A stretch of 11,804 nucleotides of DNA from Phoronis pallida (taxonomy: Eukaryota; Phoronida; Phoronidae): NCBI GenBank assembly GCA_028565715.1, contig JAOXYC010198462.1, forward strand, positions 1 to 11,804. Reading direction: 5' to 3'. Each line of letters starts with the position of its first letter. Position 1 is the stretch's first letter. The notes beneath the pieces are model-generated. The model saw only the letters and a list, made by a program, of their open reading frames with translations, had not been told where the DNA came from and did no database searches. The translations under genes and the position numbers were made by a program. This document shows, piece after piece, positions 7,574 to 11,804 of this stretch.

Positions 7574-7760
7574 GTAAGTATCCAATTTATTTGTTCTTTT
7601 CATTGTCAATGGTGTTAAAAGCTGCCCCAACCCTTCTTTTGTTTTTTAGTCAATTTTGTTTGCGACAATTGGAACCACTAATTAATTTGGGTCTCCTTTA
7701 GTTTGAACTTCAATAGCCAGTGCGGTCATGTTATCATTTTACCATGTTCAGTTAAAGTTA

Positions 7761-8091
7761 TACATCGCTACTTACGAATGTGAAATTATCAAATATTGAA
7801 TGAGGCCAATTGCATTTGAATTTTTGTTACAAATTTTATCCTTACATTCAACTGAATGAATAACTACCCTTCGCTTCTTCCTGAAATCTCTATGTATACA
7901 GGCGGCCTAAGTGACTTGATGAAATATCTACAAGATAACTGAGATCAACTGTAACATATTAATTTTGTGTTTTTGATAAAGAATGAAGGTAGTAACAAGA
8001 ATTGGCAACAAAAAATTATCAAACTGTAGAAGAAACGGCTGAAAGTCGTATTTCAATCATTTATAATTCTACGATCGTAAGTAGCAGTGTT
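7761..8091 (-). mobile_element. MITE copy B, inverted relative to copy A
   Basis: It starts TACATCGCTACTTACGAATG and ends near GATCGTAAGTAGCAGTGTT; the right end is worn. The interior is the reverse complement of copy A: for example GAATGAAGGTAGTAAC here against gttactaccttcattc at 168-183. It has diverged by scattered substitutions and small indels, and no transposase is encoded. Confidence 0.8.
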
Positions 8092-9700
8092 TGCGTTTAA
8101 ATTGCTCTCTTTGATATTTATTTTTTAAAGAAATGAAAATCTGGTTTGCAGAAAACTCAGCTGATAAGACATTGTCACTATTATCAAATTATTACAGATT
8201 CACATTTTTGAAATATCATGCTGGTGTTCTAGATACTCTGAAATGCGGCACTTTGTGAGATTTTACAAGTTCAGATGGCGGGATTTATATTTTTGTTTAA
8301 AATCCACCAAAAGGGTAAAACAAATTGATATCACAACTTTCAATTAACCCATGCAAAGTCACCTCTCATTGAACTAGATATTAGAGCAAATAGGTTGTAG
8401 TAAAGACATTTTCTGCCAAAATTTCACCGAACAGTTTCAAACAATTGGTAGTATACACTAACCTTGCGTCAAAAAAGTGATTCCAGTATATTTAGTGAAA
8501 CACAGAAATATCTGATAATTAATCAACATTTTAAATTGCTTGATGGCTTTAAACAAACATTATTATGGTGAATAAATGTATTCTGTGTTATCACCGCCAT
8601 GTGTATTATGACATTAGTTATTTCAAACAGAACATTACAGTTACATAGGCCTAGTTTACAGTTAATAAAAATGGAAAGGAAGCATAATATTTTTTATGAT
8701 AAATCTACAAGGTTTCTCCCATCTTATTGATAATTCCTCCATAGAATAAATCCTTCAGAGTTGTGGTGATTTAAACTGCTTGTCCATACACACAGAACTG
8801 TACACAAACACCTCAGCTGAACCTGGTGCCAGTATATTATGCCAGTTAGTCATGTGTTACCACTAGAAATTAATGTCCACTTGTTCTCTACATTACATCA
8901 AAATGCTTTATATTGATTTTTATTCCCTGGATTCCACAATGCCAACGTAACCTCATAATCATACACAGGATTTATTAAATAACTAGCAGCTATTTGAAGA
9001 ATGATTTAATACCATGCTTATGTTATTTTAAGAAGTATTTGAACTGATGTGTGATTGTATAATGTCTTTGGGTCCACTTCTTTGTTTATACAGAACGTCT
9101 CTTTTAGAATGCAAAACATTGAGATTTCAATATTATAAGTCAATGTTTTAATCTTTAGATGAACACTATTTAATTATCAACTTTTCATTCTGTATCTTGG
9201 GTAAGGAATCAATTAGCTATAAAGTAGACTTTTTAATGAAATATATGTCTTTGCACTTCCCAAAGTAGCAGGTGCATGGTACTTCTTGATATATTGATAT
9301 CTTGACTTTGGCTTTTTATTATGTGGATTGCAGACTAGATACTAAACTAAAGTGACCATCTTCAATTTCTGTATGCTAGAAAAACTTGTTAAATATTGAT
9401 TAGCAAAATGTCTGCCTTCAGGTAAATCAACTGCAATTGCATAAGTAGAATGACGTAAGTATTTATGTAAAGTAACCTACTTTTCAATAACATTGATTGT
9501 GCCTGATTCATTCATAAAAGTTGACAATTTTCATCCTTAATAGTCTGCTGAAAACCAATATTGCAGTAATTGCCTTCCGTAGCTTGTTTCCTTCTGGTAA
9601 AAACAAGTTACGCTGCAACCAGATAAAAATTCAATTCATAACAAAAAAAGAAACACAATCAATATGTATGATCAAAAGTTTATAATTTTAATGGTATGTA
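8092..9700. other. AT-rich stretch, nothing recognisable
   Basis: I found no open frame of note, RNA gene, tandem repeat or terminal inverted repeat here. A small hairpin (GTAGCTTGTTT / AAACAAGTTACGC, around 9579-9614) is the only local structure I noticed. Intergenic or intronic DNA is the default reading. Confidence 0.5.
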
Positions 9701-9704
9701 ATAC

Positions 9705-9830
9705 CGCATCCCCGATATAGCTCTATCGGAGCTCTCTAGTCAGCGGAGGTAAATAACGCTATCGCTGTTGAAGGGCAGTGTTGAGCCGACGGCCAAGCAG
9801 GCCCGCTGTATGGGCGAAAAAACACACATA
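9705..9830. other. Small GC-richer island
   Basis: This segment is clearly more GC- and CpG-rich than its surroundings (CCGACGGCCAAGCAGGCCCG near 9786-9805). It includes a perfect 6-bp stem CCGATA/TATCGG (9712-9717, 9724-9729) with a 6-nt loop and a GTAAAT donor-like site after CAGCGGAG. It matches no tRNA, snRNA or snoRNA pattern I can recognise. A non-coding first exon or a transposon fragment are both open. Confidence 0.3.
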
Positions 9831-10129
9831 ATTTCTTACATTGTAAAGTCCCAGAGTTGAAAAATTATCTACAGAAGCGAGGATTGAGTGTTAGCCAATA
9901 CAGGAAGGATCAGTAAGTGCGATTAGCCGAAGTTTCCTTTGAGATTGAGTTGCCAATTTAAGCCGTCCCAGACATTACCCCATCCATCCACGGATACTTT
10001 TCAAAATTATCAAATTTCCGTGTATCTGCGGTACACCGTACTGCACAGCAATGATATTTAGACGGTATTGAAACTTCCGACTTTAAACATAAAACACAAT
10101 AATTAGTAAAGGACTCGGCTACACGTTTA

Positions 10130-10260
10130 TCACCAGGCGATCACTTGTACAAAGGAGAAAGTTGCTCAACGGATGTGTTGCATTCTGGGTAATAAGCGCG
10201 ATATTTCAAAGGTGGCGTTGTAATGCGGGAATGGGCTATTGGTATGGTAATTCTAAAAGT
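10130..10260. promoter_or_regulatory. Possible orphan promoter with ZNF143-like site
   Basis: On the minus strand 10193-10179 reads ATTACCCAGAATGCA; CCCAGAATGC is the core of the ZNF143/THAP11 promoter motif. A CCAAT-box core follows (ctattgg at 10236-10242), and the stretch carries several CpG (aagcgcg, ggtggcg, tgcggg). Together these suggest a housekeeping-type promoter, but I cannot identify a transcript on either side. Confidence 0.3.
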
Positions 10261-10269
10261 CGTGTCACT

Positions 10270-11430
10270 TGCATTAATTTGTGGTGGTGAATAACTCACT
10301 CGTAAGCATGTATAGGTTCATATGAGACCATTCAAACTGTTTAGAACTCTCAAACAGACACCAATTTTTTTTTTAAATCGGAACCGGAAATTCATATCCA
10401 AGTACTCCACAACATTTTCCAGTGCATTGAGTTGGCTGTTTGTAGACATTTGCCATCTTAATTCAAGAGATAACTATCCTGAGAATACACAAATTAAAAT
10501 GTTATTTCGTTCTCTATTCAAATCACCAAACACACTTATATTTTACAGCACAATTTGTCATGATAATTACTGGCGATAATCAGCTTAACCAAGCGCCTGT
10601 TGACAAGTCTGTAATGCACCATAATCTCTTAGTGGAAGTAAAAAATCAGAAATCATTGATTATTTTCAACAGCACTAGCCACAGCTTGTCTCCGAGTATG
10701 TGTGTCTGATGTCATGTCTGAAGTGACTGGGTGTGGAAAACAAAATGTCTTGCATGTAAAAAGAATATAGAACTGACAGTATTCACGTTGTACCTGAAAA
10801 GTCCTTGGTAAACAGTCACTTGAGATGGCTTTTATCTGTTCAAGTGTTATGAATGATTTTCAATGAATTTAATACTATGTGAATTTTTTTCTGATACATC
10901 AAACATAAGAATGGCCTCCAGAAATATTTATCACTACATATTCATTGAAGTTGTAAAGAAATGAGAAAAAAAATCCACTAAACTGTGACAGGTGTTTTTT
11001 GGAAACAAGAAACAATTTTCTCCAAATTAACATTAATTTAGAATATCATAGTAATTTGTTTTCAAGATTTGCACAAATACGACCATTTGAGGAATTCAAC
11101 TTTGATGGACTGTGTTTGTGCCAGTTCCGGATACTAAGTTCATCCCCCATGAGATGATTAATGGGAAAATAATGCAAGAGATTAAATGTTGTTTCATTGA
11201 TTAGACACAGCATGCTATAACCATTTAAACTCCTGGAAATATTAATTTATATGGTGACCTTGTTATGGAAGGTTTTGATCAATTATAAATGATGAGTCGG
11301 TTTTTAATACAAAACTAGGACCACCAATATACCTCATTACCTTTGTTTGCTCATGCTTCAAGAAATTGGTATCCAAGCATTAACCTGTTTACTGTACATT
11401 TCATCACAAATTTGTTTACTTGGACATTGA
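10270..11430. other. Non-coding stretch
   Basis: Mostly AT-rich sequence. An 85-codon + strand frame at 10322-10579 has no recognisable domain and a composition typical of translated AT-rich DNA, so I do not call it a gene. If the poly(A) signal at 11432 is real, part of this stretch could be a 3' UTR. Confidence 0.4.
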
Positions 11431-11431
11431 A

Positions 11432-11456
11432 AATAAACCTTTATGCAAAAAAAAAA
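11432..11456 (+). terminator. Possible polyadenylation signal with genomic A-run
   Basis: AATAAA at 11432-11437 is followed 9 nt later by ten A residues (11447-11456). This could be the 3' end of a + strand transcript, the tail of an old retroposed copy, or chance in AT-rich DNA. Confidence 0.25.
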
Positions 11457-11482
11457 CAAACAAAATGTTAAAGATACTGTCT

Positions 11483-11804
11483 CCTCGTTGGTGAGGATCT
11501 GGGGTCAAAATTTAAATCAACTCAGAAATGTTGTGTTTGAGTCTTTTGAAGAATTTAATAAACCTGCATTTTAGTCAAAAAAAATCTGTAAAGGGGTAAA
11601 TTTGAGATCTTTGTATCCAAAAAAACCTTGTCTGACAAGGTTTTCGAAATTTACACCTTTTTAGGATAAAAAGCTCATATTTACCCCTTTATCGATTTTT
11701 TTGAATTTTTTTACTAAAATGTAGGTCAATTATATTCATCAAAGGACTCGTACACACAATTTCTAGTTGATTTGAATTTTGACCCCAGATCCTCACCAAC
11801 GAGG
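11483..11804. mobile_element. Foldback MITE-like element reaching window end
   Basis: Left end CCTCGTTGGTGAGGATCTGG is repeated inverted at the last bases of the window; the outer 40 bp match with a single difference. The two halves stay complementary inward (AAAGGGGTAAAT near 11591 against ATTTACCCCTTT near 11680) to a central palindrome AACCTTGTC/GACAAGGTT near 11636. There is no coding capacity. It may extend beyond the window, so a target duplication cannot be tested. Confidence 0.8.

Noticed and set aside
7555-7700. Open frame of about 48 codons starting MELVSTCKYP
   Set aside because: It reads through a good GTAAGT donor into AT-rich sequence and has no recognisable domain.
4861-10242. 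aaaggtggcgtt followed by attggtat at both 4861 and 10208
   Set aside because: The two words are at different spacing and the flanks are unrelated, so I do not call a shared element.
10322-10579. 85-codon + strand open frame
   Set aside because: No motif, no signal of selection visible, and a composition typical of AT-rich non-coding DNA.
6071-11804. tRNA, 5S or snRNA genes
   Set aside because: I looked for A/B-box pairs and snRNA hallmarks on both strands and found none that I could support by eye.

Overview
The window is animal nuclear DNA: AT-rich, with a split gene that has canonical GT-AG introns, several non-autonomous foldback/MITE-type elements, and no bacterial-style gene packing. 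The protein and gene structure fit an invertebrate metazoan (deuterostome or lophotrochozoan). I cannot name the species.

Region 1-6070 (minus strand) holds nearly all of the gene for translation elongation factor 1-gamma (EEF1G, eEF1B gamma). I reconstructed 11 coding exons. They join in frame with matching intron phases and give about 375 residues: an N-terminal GST-like module, a Lys/Pro-rich linker and most of the C-terminal EF1G domain. The last part of the protein (about 50 residues, judged from the family) lies beyond position 1. A short 5' UTR with a pyrimidine-rich (TOP-like) start and an ETS-type site sit directly upstream of the ATG at 6014.

The most interesting content is in EEF1G introns 5, 6 and 7. 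Each carries one copy of a ~127-nt element in the same sense as the gene. Read on the minus strand, each copy has the full architecture of a box H/ACA snoRNA: hairpin, ANANNA hinge, hairpin, then ACA (AUA in one copy) three bases from the end, with 13- and 15-nt spacings from the guide pockets. The pocket arms are identical in all copies while other positions vary, with compensatory changes in the stems. The 3' pocket matches the conserved 18S rRNA stretch GUUGGU-UU-UCGGAA by six pairs on each side of the target U. The host mRNA makes a translation factor and its introns would make rRNA-modification guides.

The other introns hold two mobile-element-like structures (an MITE copy with 40-bp inverted repeats in intron 10 and a long hairpin in intron 3), plus an unclassified, less AT-rich patch in intron 9.

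Region 6071-11804 has no convincing protein-coding gene. It contains a 113-nt hairpin (6409-6521), a 315-bp foldback element with a 5-bp target duplication (6715-7029), a second, inverted MITE copy (7761-8091), a small GC-richer island (9705-9830), a possible orphan promoter with a ZNF143-like motif (about 10130-10260), a possible poly(A) site (about 11432-11456) and another foldback element reaching the window end (11483-11804). The open reading frames of 60-98 codons in this half look like chance.
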